Shown here piece after piece: positions 11,744-20,866 of a DNA stretch of 64,000 nucleotides. The notes beneath the pieces were generated by a model. The model did not search any database. It had not been told where the DNA came from and was given only the letters and a program-made list of their open reading frames with translations. Source of the DNA: Ottelia alismoides (lineage: Eukaryota; Streptophyta; Magnoliopsida; Alismatales; Hydrocharitaceae); the NCBI GenBank assembly GCA_037367405.1, contig JAZKJV010000299.1, forward strand, positions 62,001 to 126,000, written 5' to 3'. Numbering within the stretch: position 1 is the stretch's first letter; every line of letters begins with the position of its first letter. Position numbers and translations under genes: made by a program.

Positions 11744-12103
11744 CTATACATAGCTTGAGCTATGTCCTCATAGATCGGAGAGAGAAGAGAAGACATAACT
11801 CGTACTTTGTATAGACAAGTCTAAAGAATACAAACTAATGAAGGAATCAACGAATGAGAAGTTGACCGTCCCCCCTATACTTAGGATCAAATAATCCTAA
11901 GTATAGCAGACTGTACACAAAGCAGGGAGGGTCAAGGGTGGGAATGAACAGATCGTACTCAGATTGTCTCCCCCTATACTTAGGGTAAGACATCCCTAAG
12001 TATAGACAAGAAGAGGAGACAATGGAGAGGATCGAAATGAAAATGAAAGGAACTCGGGGTGCCAACCCCCCTATACTTAGGACAAAGTACGTCCTAAGTA
12101 TGG
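11744..12103 (-). repeat. Hairpin cluster with PPT-like arms (A)
   Basis: Four inverted repeats. A long one has arms 11744-11768 and 11792-11814 (GAGCTATGTC type), preceded by the GTATATAC repeat at 11718-11736. Then a 13-bp perfect pair at 11875-11887 / 11894-11906, a 12-bp perfect pair at 11974-11985 / 11994-12005, and a pair at 12071-12083 / 12091-12103 with mispairing only at the outer end. In element sense each ends with TATAGGGGG, the core of this element's PPT. A purine-rich aagaaaag repeat at 12140-12183 separates the cluster from the end of pol. Confidence 0.9.
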
Positions 12104-12291
12104 AAAACTGTCTACAAGGGCGGCACCTTTTTGATAGATAAAGAAGATAGAAGAGGAAAAGAAGAAAAGAAGAAAAGAAGAAAATAAATCAACAGACGAA
12201 AGAGTGATCTAGACAGACGGATCTTGTACAGCGGGGAATGGAATTGATCACCATGTATGAGATGCAGATGATGAGATTCAAAGGTCACATC

Positions 12292-13272
12292 TCATACCAG
12301 AAGAATGGGGGCGACGTCAATGGTCGGCGGATCATGATCTAGATATAGTTTCAGGCGTTGACCATTGACGCGGAAGGTAGAGGAAGATGACGGTTCGGAT
12401 ATATCGATGCTGCCATTGTCATGTACCTTCCTGACCACATACGGACCTTTCCACTTGCTTTGCAACTTCCCTGGAAATAATTTCAGTCTGGAATCAAACA
12501 ACCATACTCTCTGATCTGGCTCAAACTGTTTATGGCTGATATGCGAATCGTGCCATGTCTCCACTTTCTCTTTGTACTGTAGGCTGTTCGAAAAGGCTGT
12601 GTCTCTCAATTCTTCCAGGGCTGCCAATTCGGCTCTTCTCTGTTCTCCTATACTCTCCGGATCTAACAGCAACTCAGTAACTGCCCAAAAAGATTTGTGC
12701 TTGATCTCCACTGGCAAATGGCACGGCTTGCCATAGACGAGGCGAAAGGGAGATGTCCCCAATGGATTCTTGAAAGAAGTCCGATAAGCCCACAAGACCG
12801 AGTCCGAAAGTTGTGACCAATCCTTTCGGTCTGGGCGGACAACTTTCTGCAAGATTGTCTTTATCTCCCGATTCGATACTTCGGCAAGACCATTAGTCTG
12901 AGGGTGATAAGGAGTGGCAACCCGATGGTCAATGCCGAACTCGTCTGCAAGGGCCCTGACTTTGTCATTGATGAAATGAGACCCCCCGTCTGAAATCAAG
13001 ACTCTAGGTACCCCGAACCGTGAAATGATATTTTTCCTCAAAAATTTGCAAACGGTTTTAGCATCTGCGGCTCGGGCGGGGATGGCCTCAACCCATCGGC
13101 TGACATAATCCACAGCGAGCAAAATATGCTCGAATCCCTGACTCTTAGGAAATGGGCCCATGAAATCAATCCCCCATGCATCAAAAACCTCACAAAAGTG
13201 AATGGGTTGCATGGGCATCATGTCTCTCTGTCCGCAGGTTCCCATTTTCTGACAGTCAGTACATCTCTTCAC
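12292..13272 (-). CDS. pol: Integrase part of pol, element A
   Basis: A 326-codon frame continuing pol after a one-base frameshift. It begins at MKRCTDCQ, which contains the last Cys pair of the HHCC zinc-binding motif. The catalytic core shows all three acidic residues: Asp in GIDFMGPFP, Asp in ISDGGSHF and Glu in AEVSNREIK. The C-terminal part has the VWLFDSRLKLFPGKLQSKWKGPY motif common in Athila integrases. Integrase inserts the DNA copy and would be cut from a gag-pol polyprotein, so the ATG at 13272 is unlikely to be a natural start. It overlaps the end of the preceding frame by a few bases, which marks the frameshift near 13313. Confidence 0.9.
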   Translation of the reverse strand: MKRCTDCQKMGTCGQRDMMPMQPIHFCEVFDAWGIDFMGPFPKSQGFEHILLAVDYVSRWVEAIPARAADAKTVCKFLRKNIISRFGVPRVLISDGGSHFINDKVRALADEFGIDHRVATPYHPQTNGLAEVSNREIKTILQKVVRPDRKDWSQLSDSVLWAYRTSFKNPLGTSPFRLVYGKPCHLPVEIKHKSFWAVTELLLDPESIGEQRRAELAALEELRDTAFSNSLQYKEKVETWHDSHISHKQFEPDQRVWLFDSRLKLFPGKLQSKWKGPYVVRKVHDNGSIDISEPSSSSTFRVNGQRLKLYLDHDPPTIDVAPILLV

Positions 13273-16200
13273 GAACTCATCAGAATCCTTGAAGAGAGTA
13301 GGCCACCATAGGCCGGATGAAGCACCTTCTGTGATGTCCTTTTTCCAGAATGATGTCCTCCTGCCTCAAGCTTGTGGCAGTATGTGAGGACGCTATGATG
13401 CTCTTCTTGAGGAATACACCTTCTCCAGATACTGTCCCCTCCTTCGTGATAAAGGATGGGATCCTCCCAATGGTAGAACTTGGCCTTCGCCAGGAAGGTC
13501 TCGAGTTTCTGCCTGGGCCAACCTTGTGGAACAGTTTTGGCAACAAGATAATTCACAATGTCAGCATACCATGGGAGCGAGGTGACAGCCAAGATCGCCT
13601 CATCTGGAAATGTCTCTGTGATAGGTGCGCTGGGCTCAGATTCCTCAAGATTCTCCAATCTGGAGAGATGATCCGCCACCACATTCTTGACTCCAGGCTT
13701 ATCCTTAATTTCAATATCAAATTCCTGGAGTAGAAGGATCCATCTGGTGAGACATGCTTTGGCATCCTTCTTAGCCATTAAGTACCGGATGGCGGTATGA
13801 TCAGTGTAAATGGTCACTCTAGATCCGAGAATATATGATCGATACTTATCAAGAGCGAAGACTACGGCCAGCATCTCTTTCTCAGTCACAGTGTAATTCC
13901 GCTGCGCGGCATCCAAAGTCCGGCTGGCATAGTGAATGGCAAAAGGTAGTCCATCCCTCCTCTGTCCAAGCACAACCCCAACGGAAAAATCGGAAGCATC
14001 CGTCATGATCTCGAATGGGAGAGACCAATCAGGTGGCTGTAGGACAGGAGCTGAAACAACCATATTTTTGAGAGTCTCAAAAGATTCAAGACACTTATCA
14101 TTAACAATAAACTCGGTGTCTTTGGTCAGCAAGTCAGTGAGCGGTCGGGCAATTCGACTGAAGTCCTGAATGAACCGTCGGTAGAAACCGACATGCCCCA
14201 GAAAAGACCGTAACTGACGCAAATTGGACGGTGGATTGAGTTTTCTGATGATATCCACCTTAGCCGGATCGACCTCCATGCCCCTGTTGGAGACGATATG
14301 ACTGAGGACCGTCCCCTGAGTCATCATGAAATGACTCTTCTCCCAGGATAAAACAAGGTTGACCTCAATGCAGCGCTTGAGCACACGGTCTAGGCAGTCA
14401 AGACAAGCGTCGAACCCGTCGCCATAGACCGAGAAGTCATCCATGAAGACCTCTAAACAGTCACCCACCATGTCCGAGAAGATGGACAACATGCACCTTT
14501 GGAATGTCGCCGGAGCGTTACATAGACCAAAGGGCATCCGTCTGAAAGCATAAGTCCCGAACGGACAGGTGAATGTCGTTTTCTCCTGGTCTTCGGGCGC
14601 AATGGCTACTTGATTGTATCCAGAGTACCCATCAAGAAAGCAATAATGACTCTTCCCGGCTAGCCGCTCGATAATCTGATCAATGAATGGTAGCGGGAAG
14701 TGATCCTTCTTGGTGGCCTCATTCAATCGTCTGTAGTCCACACAGACCCTCCAAGAAGTTGGTACTCTAGTAGCGATCTCCTCTCCAGACTCATTGACAA
14801 CTGTAGTGATACCCGTCTTCTTGGGTACCACATGTAGCGGACTTACCCATTTGGAGTCGGAGATGGGATAGATGAAATCGGCGCTCCACCATCTTGAAAT
14901 TTCTTTCATGACTACGTCTCGAAGATTCGGGTTCAGCCGTCGTTGGAACTCACGCGACGGCTTAGCGTTATCCTCAAGATAGATGTGATGAGAGCAAAGA
15001 TTTGGGCTCAGCCCCTGGAGATCAGCTATACTCCAACCGATTGCCTTGCGGTTTCTTTCAAGAACCTCCATCAGACGAGATTCTTGTTCTCCAGTAAAAT
15101 CTGCTGAGATAATGACTGGGTACATTTCTGGCTCACCTGCAAGGAATCTGTATGTCATCGACTGCGGCAGAGGTTTCCGTTCTGGACAACTGGGAGGTGG
15201 CAGATCTGGCTTCTGATATGTCTGTGTAAATGCTACCAGGTCTGAATGGGAGAACTCTCGCTCTGCATGAATTTCTGACGAAGGGCGGCCTGCTGAATCA
15301 TCAATAAACTGCACCGGCTTGCACTCTGTCACGGCTGTTGGCTCAGAAGGAATCAGACAAGGCAAATAATCATCAAAGTCATCCCAGTCAATGTCTGAAT
15401 CCGAGGGATCTGAAGAAGATGAGCATGATTGAAATTCCTCAGCACCACTCATCACAACACTGTCAGCTTCAGGTATATCCTCATCCAGGGATGTGCTCTC
15501 CCGACTCTCGACTGCCATGAGCTTGAGATATAGTGAATCTGTGGGCAAAGCGAGGGTCGATGCTACGGGATCTTTCCAGTTGGATTCATCATCAGTCATC
15601 TCAAAATCACAAACCTGGTGGATGTCTAGCTCTTCCTCTATCATCTGCTTGGCTTCGCTGGACTGTTCTGAGCACGCCAACTCTCTGGCTATGGTTTCCT
15701 CGATCGTCCTTATTTGTATGGTCTCGCCATTTACGCGAAAACATACCTTCCCACTATCATGGTCGGTCACCGCCTTGGCAGTGGCCAAGAATGGGCGTCC
15801 AAGTATGATGGGGGCATCGGTTACCGACTCAGGGATCTCCATGTCCAATACAACAAAGTCCACGGGGAATTTCAGGCCCTGAATGGTAACGACCACGTCC
15901 TTCAACAACCCCTTCGGCCTCTTAGTCGACCTATCAGCAAACTGAAGGACTGTCCTGCTCCTAAGAAGAGGACCAAACTCGAATCGGTCGAGTAAGGCTG
16001 CCGGAAGAAGGTTAATTGAAGAGCCACTGTCTAATAGAGTACGATCAAACTGCTGCTCATGAATCTCGCATCTGACATAGGGAGCTCCTGCATCTGGTCG
16101 CTTAGCAGGCAGTTTGTTTTGAATGGTGCAGCAAGTGGACGGAGTGAGCACATGGATTTGATCTCTGTGATTCCTCCTCTTCCTGCGGACGGTAGTCTTC

Positions 16201-16907
16201 TCTTTCAGGTTCTTCTTGAAGAGGGGGATGTGCTCAAGTGCTTCTTGTAGAGTCAGCTGAATGTGGAATCTATCTATCATCTGATTGCCGAACTCTACCT
16301 GCTGATCTTTTTTAAGATTTTCTCTTTTATTCCCCTTCGCTCGGCGGAGTGCCTCAGGGAAGGGGATGGTAAGGGCCTCCTCAGATGGAGGACTAGGAAT
16401 CGGTCCCTGTGCCTGTGAAGAAGGAGAATCCATACAATTATCATCATTCACCACATATGGATCCGAAATTTGAACAGAAACCTTTCCTTTATTAAAATTT
16501 TTGTTTTTGTTTTTGTTCCCACAGTCTCTAGGTACAAAATGTGGCAACATCACAGATGGCGGCTCAACAAAAGTGGATGTGGTGGCCTCAGTGCCACCAC
16601 TAGCACCGGTCTTCGCGGCATCAGCACCACGCTCTGGTTCAGCATCCAAAATGGTGGCATCAGCACCACCGTCTGCATCTGGTCTCACGACGGCATCAAC
16701 ACCGTCGTCCTGGACTCCATCATTGGTGGCATCAGCACCACCGTCTTCAACATCGTCATTGGCGGCATCAGCACCGCTCCTCTGCTCCTCTGGCGCTCCT
16801 GGTTCATCATCTGGTTGTCGCTCAGAAGAGGCGCCGCCGGCTGGCATCCTACCGCTCCTAGTAGTAACAAAATCAGCATCATAATAGGAATAAGACATGT
16901 CACTCAA
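13269..16907 (-). CDS. pol: Athila-type pol: protease, reverse transcriptase, RNase H, start of integrase
   Basis: A 1212-codon frame. Residues 1-150 are an acidic linker with GGADAT-like repeats. Near residue 285 is the aspartic protease site DSGSSINLL. The reverse transcriptase follows (about 590-850): PISDSKWVSPLHVVPKK, VCVDYRRLNEATKKDHFPLP, FLDGYSGYNQVA and the polymerase motif VFMDDFSVYG. RNase H (about 930-1060) shows EIMTDASDFSVGVVLG and TVTEKEMLAVVFALDKYR. The zinc-binding start of integrase (HSVLTYCHKLEAGGHHSGKRT) is present, then a one-base deletion near 13313 shifts the frame. This frame is in phase with gag upstream, so the original product was probably one gag-pol polyprotein. 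Catalytic residues look intact up to the frameshift. Confidence 0.95.
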   Translation of the reverse strand: MSDMSYSYYDADFVTTRSGRMPAGGASSERQPDDEPGAPEEQRSGADAANDDVEDGGADATNDGVQDDGVDAVVRPDADGGADATILDAEPERGADAAKTGASGGTEATTSTFVEPPSVMLPHFVPRDCGNKNKNKNFNKGKVSVQISDPYVVNDDNCMDSPSSQAQGPIPSPPSEEALTIPFPEALRRAKGNKRENLKKDQQVEFGNQMIDRFHIQLTLQEALEHIPLFKKNLKEKTTVRRKRRNHRDQIHVLTPSTCCTIQNKLPAKRPDAGAPYVRCEIHEQQFDRTLLDSGSSINLLPAALLDRFEFGPLLRSRTVLQFADRSTKRPKGLLKDVVVTIQGLKFPVDFVVLDMEIPESVTDAPIILGRPFLATAKAVTDHDSGKVCFRVNGETIQIRTIEETIARELACSEQSSEAKQMIEEELDIHQVCDFEMTDDESNWKDPVASTLALPTDSLYLKLMAVESRESTSLDEDIPEADSVVMSGAEEFQSCSSSSDPSDSDIDWDDFDDYLPCLIPSEPTAVTECKPVQFIDDSAGRPSSEIHAEREFSHSDLVAFTQTYQKPDLPPPSCPERKPLPQSMTYRFLAGEPEMYPVIISADFTGEQESRLMEVLERNRKAIGWSIADLQGLSPNLCSHHIYLEDNAKPSREFQRRLNPNLRDVVMKEISRWWSADFIYPISDSKWVSPLHVVPKKTGITTVVNESGEEIATRVPTSWRVCVDYRRLNEATKKDHFPLPFIDQIIERLAGKSHYCFLDGYSGYNQVAIAPEDQEKTTFTCPFGTYAFRRMPFGLCNAPATFQRCMLSIFSDMVGDCLEVFMDDFSVYGDGFDACLDCLDRVLKRCIEVNLVLSWEKSHFMMTQGTVLSHIVSNRGMEVDPAKVDIIRKLNPPSNLRQLRSFLGHVGFYRRFIQDFSRIARPLTDLLTKDTEFIVNDKCLESFETLKNMVVSAPVLQPPDWSLPFEIMTDASDFSVGVVLGQRRDGLPFAIHYASRTLDAAQRNYTVTEKEMLAVVFALDKYRSYILGSRVTIYTDHTAIRYLMAKKDAKACLTRWILLLQEFDIEIKDKPGVKNVVADHLSRLENLEESEPSAPITETFPDEAILAVTSLPWYADIVNYLVAKTVPQGWPRQKLETFLAKAKFYHWEDPILYHEGGDSIWRRCIPQEEHHSVLTYCHKLEAGGHHSGKRTSQKVLHPAYGGLLSSRILMSS
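16560..16800 (-). repeat. Coding minisatellite in the gag-pol linker of A
   Basis: Imperfect repeats around GGTGGCATCAGCACCACCGTC on the plus strand encode a Gly-Gly-Ala-Asp-Ala-Thr pattern on the minus strand, five to six times. Such linkers are usually flexible and vary in length. The opposite strand is also open over this stretch, which is a repeat effect. Confidence 0.7.
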
Positions 16908-17240
16908 ATAATCACTAGGAGAGGTATCCTCTGTGAACTCTACCTGCTCAGATTTTCTTTATAGGTTATTAGGGTTAGGTTCGATCTGAGCGGGTATGGC
17001 GGCTTTGCCTTTGAGAATATCCCGCATCTCCTGCCGGAATTCATCCTATTCTTGCCTGAAAGATGCTCGCTGTTCAGATAGCAAGCGGGCAAGATCATCG
17101 AGGGCTGGGTTCTCAAAGGCTGGACCCTGAGAACCGGATGTCTGTCCCTGCTGGAAATGGGGCTGCTGCTGCTGGTGTTGCTGCTGATACTGGGGGGAAG
17201 GCTGGTGATAAGACTGCTGAGGCGGCTGGCGCTGCCTCCA
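16908..17240 (-). pseudogene. Gag-pol linker with in-frame stops, element A
   Basis: Reading on in the gag frame gives Gln-rich sequence, then a stretch ending MRDILKGKAAIPAQIEPNP, directly in phase with pol. A TAG at 17046-17048 (in ...FRQE-stop-DEFRQ...) and a TAA at 16959-16961 interrupt it. Because gag and pol are in phase, these stops, and not a programmed frameshift, now separate them. The TAG could be a single C-to-T change of a Gln codon, typical of decay of methylated DNA. Confidence 0.75.
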
Positions 17241-18203
17241 CTATTGTCCCTGATAGGTGGGACGAGGACCACTGTGATATTGCTGCGGCTGGGCATACTG
17301 GGGCTGTTGGTTATGCTGTTGTGGCTGGCTGTTCTGGTGTCCTTGGGCAGGGTTCTGCTGTTGGGAAGAGGATCCACCATTGCCCCAACGGAATCCGGGG
17401 TGATCCCGACGAATCCCGGGCTGAGGGTACCGGTCGTACCAGATCCCATTGACTTCCATCAATGGTTCCTGCTCGAAGGAGGGTGGAGGAAGAACTGCCA
17501 GTGGCTGCTCCGGTTGATAAACCACCATCTGAGTCTCCTGAGATGGCGGTTGCTCTGGATGGTACTGTAGCAGTGGAACCGGCTCTGCCTGGATATGATT
17601 CACCTGTCGGTATGAGGTAGAGGGTTGGTTGGAGCTGCTACTGCTGGGGTCAGCCCGTGACCTGGGAGGCTGTTGGGAATGAGCCTGTGCCTCCTGAATG
17701 CATAGGATTTGAGTTTTCAGGTCACTCATTGTTTTGGTGAGAAGGTCCATCTGAGCAAGACCTTGGTTTTGCTTTTTCTCGAGGATCTCCATACAGTCCA
17801 ACTTCTCACTAATTATGCCCATGTCGGCTGCGGCTGATTCGGCTTGGGCTGCGGCTACCGACGTTGTGTTGGGACCGGCATCGATGCGGGCGATCCTCTG
17901 AAATGATCCCGCTCCTTGCGGGGGCTTCTGCTGTGTATAGACACGGGCCTGGGCCATCACTGTGGAGTTTTCTGCCATGCCTTCGTAGATGGCCCAGATG
18001 TCGTCTTCTCCCTTGGAGAAATAAGACCCACCGCAAGAGGCGTTCACAAGCCCCTGCAGCTCCGGTGTCAGCCCACAAAAGAAACTCTGCACCAAATTGG
18101 GCTTGGATATATCGTGATGTGGACACCGGTCGATGAGCTCTCTGAATCGATCCCAGGCTTCATGGAACTGTTCATTTGGGATCATGACGAAGTTGCTGAT
18201 CAT
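17241..18203 (-). CDS. gag: Gag, C-terminal part, element A
   Basis: A 320-codon frame with the rear part of a plant gypsy gag domain (FHEAWDRFRELIDRCPHHDISKPNL, SFFCGLTPELQGLVNASCGGSYF) in its first 70 residues. A predicted helical segment (SEKLDCMEILEKKQNQGLAQMD) and a long Gln/Pro-rich tail follow. Gag forms the virus-like particle that packages element RNA in the cytoplasm. The frame ends at TAG 17241-17243 (QGQ-stop-WRQ), which looks like a mutated Gln codon. Upstream it is in phase with 18207-18722 and separated only by a TGA, so the ATG here is not a natural start. The close relative in E (48564-51209) has no such stops. Confidence 0.85.
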   Translation of the reverse strand: MISNFVMIPNEQFHEAWDRFRELIDRCPHHDISKPNLVQSFFCGLTPELQGLVNASCGGSYFSKGEDDIWAIYEGMAENSTVMAQARVYTQQKPPQGAGSFQRIARIDAGPNTTSVAAAQAESAAADMGIISEKLDCMEILEKKQNQGLAQMDLLTKTMSDLKTQILCIQEAQAHSQQPPRSRADPSSSSSNQPSTSYRQVNHIQAEPVPLLQYHPEQPPSQETQMVVYQPEQPLAVLPPPSFEQEPLMEVNGIWYDRYPQPGIRRDHPGFRWGNGGSSSQQQNPAQGHQNSQPQQHNQQPQYAQPQQYHSGPRPTYQGQ

Positions 18204-18206
18204 GGC

Positions 18207-19092
18207 TCAAGCTGCATTGGTCCGGCCGAGAGGGTAGTACTTCTTTAGGTATGCGGTCCGGAGATCTGCCCATGTATCGACGAATCGCCCAAGGTGTTTG
18301 AGCCAATATGCGGCTCTATCAACCAAAGAGAAAGGAAAGGTGATCATCTTGATGGTGTCCTCGATCATCAACCGATCATGGATAGTGCTGCAAATCATTT
18401 CAAAATCTTGGAGGTGGAGGTGCGGCTCTTCGGTCGGCAACCCGTGAAACTTGGGTAGCAGCTGAATCGTGTGGGGACGAAGCTCGAAATCTCCGTGAAT
18501 GGGTGGAAGTCTGATACATCGGTGAGTGAGGGATGCAGCTGGGTTATGCAGCTCCCTCATGATAGTCTGTGGCGGTCGCTCAGCGTCTGGATCGCCTCCT
18601 CCTGCATCGGGTCCTCCTCCTCCACCTCCGCCACTGCCCCCAGGTCGGTTCTCTCTCATCCGCGCTATTTCTCTCATCAGATCACCCATGAATGTTCCCT
18701 GGTCACGGATCTGTCTCTGCATAGTCTCCAGGGACGCTAGTAAAGAATTGTTGATGGCCCACCTGATCGATTATGAATGGAGGGTGATCGTGGTCATCTG
18801 GGTGCTCGCCTCTGTCTGCCATTGCTGGATTTTCTGAAAAAGCAAAAGAGGCCATCTCAGGTGCTGTCGAATGAGCGGAACTCTGTGATGCACTGAATTC
18901 TGACACAATTGGACTGAGAGAAGGAGAATGGGAAGGGTGGTCGAGGGGGAACAGGGTGGATGTGAACTCAGGCTCGGAGAGCGGACTCTCCGAAGTATTC
19001 CTAGATGAATAAGGGGAGTGCTGGATAGCGGTGCCGACAAGGTCGGCCTAAGAGATCTCCGTCCCATCATCTTGATTATTCGGGAAGAACAT
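18207..19092 (-). pseudogene. gag: Gag, N-terminal part, element A
   Basis: From an ATG at 19092 (MFFPNNQDDG...) the frame runs through SPLSEPEF and MADRGEHPDDHDHPP, with a TAG at 19048-19050. A frameshift near 18757 moves it into the frame of 18207-18722, which has a Gly-rich patch and the gag core start (PFSLVDRAAYWLKHLG, YLKKYYPLGRTNAA). A TGA at 18207-18209 then interrupts, where CGA (Arg) is the likely ancestor. The ATG at 19092 is chosen because its context matches the gag start of E. The ATG at 18722 lies inside the domain and is unlikely. Confidence 0.7.
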
Positions 19093-20846
19093 GGATAATG
19101 CAAGAGAAGAAGAAGATGATATGAGATGCAACAAAATTGCGCACAACTGTGCGGTTTTTTTTGATCTTGACCTAAATAAATCTAGAAATCAAACACAAAG
19201 CAGGGGTGAATTCACCAACTCAACACGTAAAGCCATGAAGGTTTGGCTTTTATCTTGTCAATTTTAGCTTGTTTTCAGGTATTTGTCTTATCACGAGTCC
19301 TTAGAACGCTACGCCTATAGGAGCGAGAGTACTGCCGGGAAAGTGTCCCCGTACTTGTCCTCCTCCTGTGTAACCTGTAACTTGCGCTTTTTAAGGTCCT
19401 TGTAACCCTTCCTGGATCCCTACTCAGCCAAAGAAATAGAGGGAGGAAGCCGATAGGCGAAACCGATACTTCGGATCTCGCTCGCAACGGAATCACCCGT
19501 GAGCGTGCAAGATCCTACTCGGACGCAGCCGGTGAGACAGACACACCCGTGAAGGCGTGGCCTAGGCTAGGTACTTCGGACAAGGTCGGCGCTCACACAA
19601 TAGTGAGTCGCCAATGGCGACCAAGTCCTACTCGACTACGTACGATAGTAGCGCCAATACTTCGGAAATCCAGGCGATACACAAGGCAGCCACAAGTTGG
19701 GTTTTTGGCTCTAATCCTTACGAAGCGCTCACCTCACTTGGAAGGAAACCTTCCCATGCAACCTGAATACAAGTGAGGGTATTACTCACCCCAAGCAATG
19801 AATCCAATTACCGATTTTATTTTTGGTCAAGTTTTCTCAGCAGTCCCTTTTTTTTTAAATTTTTTGGTGTTATCGCTTCTTTTGAGTAGATTCAAACAAG
19901 CGCCTAACAGTTTTTTGTATTTTCTTGATCCTACTTTGTTCCAAAAACAGAGGGAGGATAGGGTCGGAAAAGCCGTGCAAGTCGACACCAAGGTGGAAAT
20001 CTCACCTTTGTGCCTAGATGATGCATGCAAAGTAAGAAGACTTACAACGAATCCCAGCTCTCTCCATGCGGGATGCAAAGCAGAATTTTTAAACCTATAC
20101 TACATGGCGATATGCAAGCGGAAATCGTCCTAGAACAGGCAACTGCTAGCGTGAAGAACCACAAGCTAGCTACTAACTCCTAATCCGAGTGTCCGGTCTA
20201 GGCTCACCCCTCCTCTGCTCAACACATTTGAGTTAGGAGAAAGCGCTTGTTCGGGTGTGAGCTCGCGGCACGTGGATCGGAAGATACTAGCCAACTGTTT
20301 AATTAGTCTAAGTCCAACAATGATCTATAGGAACATGCAAAGGTAATTAGTGTGTTTGGACCTATTCTAATCGAATCAAGCAGGACCTAATCTAAGGGCT
20401 CAATCCACAAAAGAAAGGAAAATAAAAACAAAACCGGAAAATGACAGCGATGAAAACACGATAAAAACCGCGGTGAGCCCCCGGGTGAACAAACACCCGG
20501 AAATTAGGCCCGGTAGTGTCTAAGTGTCCAGAAAGTCCACGTGTACCTGTATTATTACAATTAAATAAATCACTCTCTCACGAAAATAAAAGAAAAGCTA
20601 AACTAATCACTCTCTCTCACTCTTCTCTCTCTCTCCTGCCGGCTTGGCTAAGAATAGCCGGCTCCGCGTCCCAAGGTTGCTTCGGGTCACCTAGGCGATC
20701 CGCCTTGCTCCGCGGTCCCTCGCAAGAAGACAAGAAAAAGAAATGGTCAGATAACTCAGTCAATATGTATCAAAAATGCAAGAGAAATGGAATGAAGCTA
20801 TAGTAGACAATCACTACAAACAAAATATAAATTACTCGCTGTTGCT
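19093..20846 (-). other. Long 5' leader of element A
   Basis: About 1.75 kb between PBS and gag without a supported gene. It is homologous to the leader of E (47192-48563), for example around 20040-20150. Three TACTTCGGA copies lie at 19467, 19572 and 19658. A conserved GTAAGT in element sense (20045-20040) sits in a GGGAT...GTAAGT...TTACT context, also seen in E at 47770. Packaging, translation or splicing signals are expected in such a leader. Confidence 0.6.
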
Positions 20847-20864
20847 CCCCCGGAAACGGCGCTA
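20847..20864 (-). promoter_or_regulatory. Primer-binding site of A (tRNA-Asp type)
   Basis: In element sense TAGCGCCGTTTCCGGGGG starts two bases after the 5' LTR end. It differs at three positions from the PBS of E (TGGCGCCGTTGCCGGGGA), which is the pattern complementary to plant tRNA-Asp used by Athila elements. The changes may weaken priming. Confidence 0.85.
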
Positions 20865-20866
20865 TT

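Noticed and set aside
11744..12103. CRISPR-like array (repeats with spacers)
   Set aside because: The repeats are inverted pairs of unequal spacing within a eukaryotic retrotransposon, without uniform direct repeats or spacers.
16470..16964. Plus-strand frames opposite the pol start of A
   Set aside because: They are the complement of the GGADAT-coding minisatellite; pol on the minus strand is clearly the real frame.
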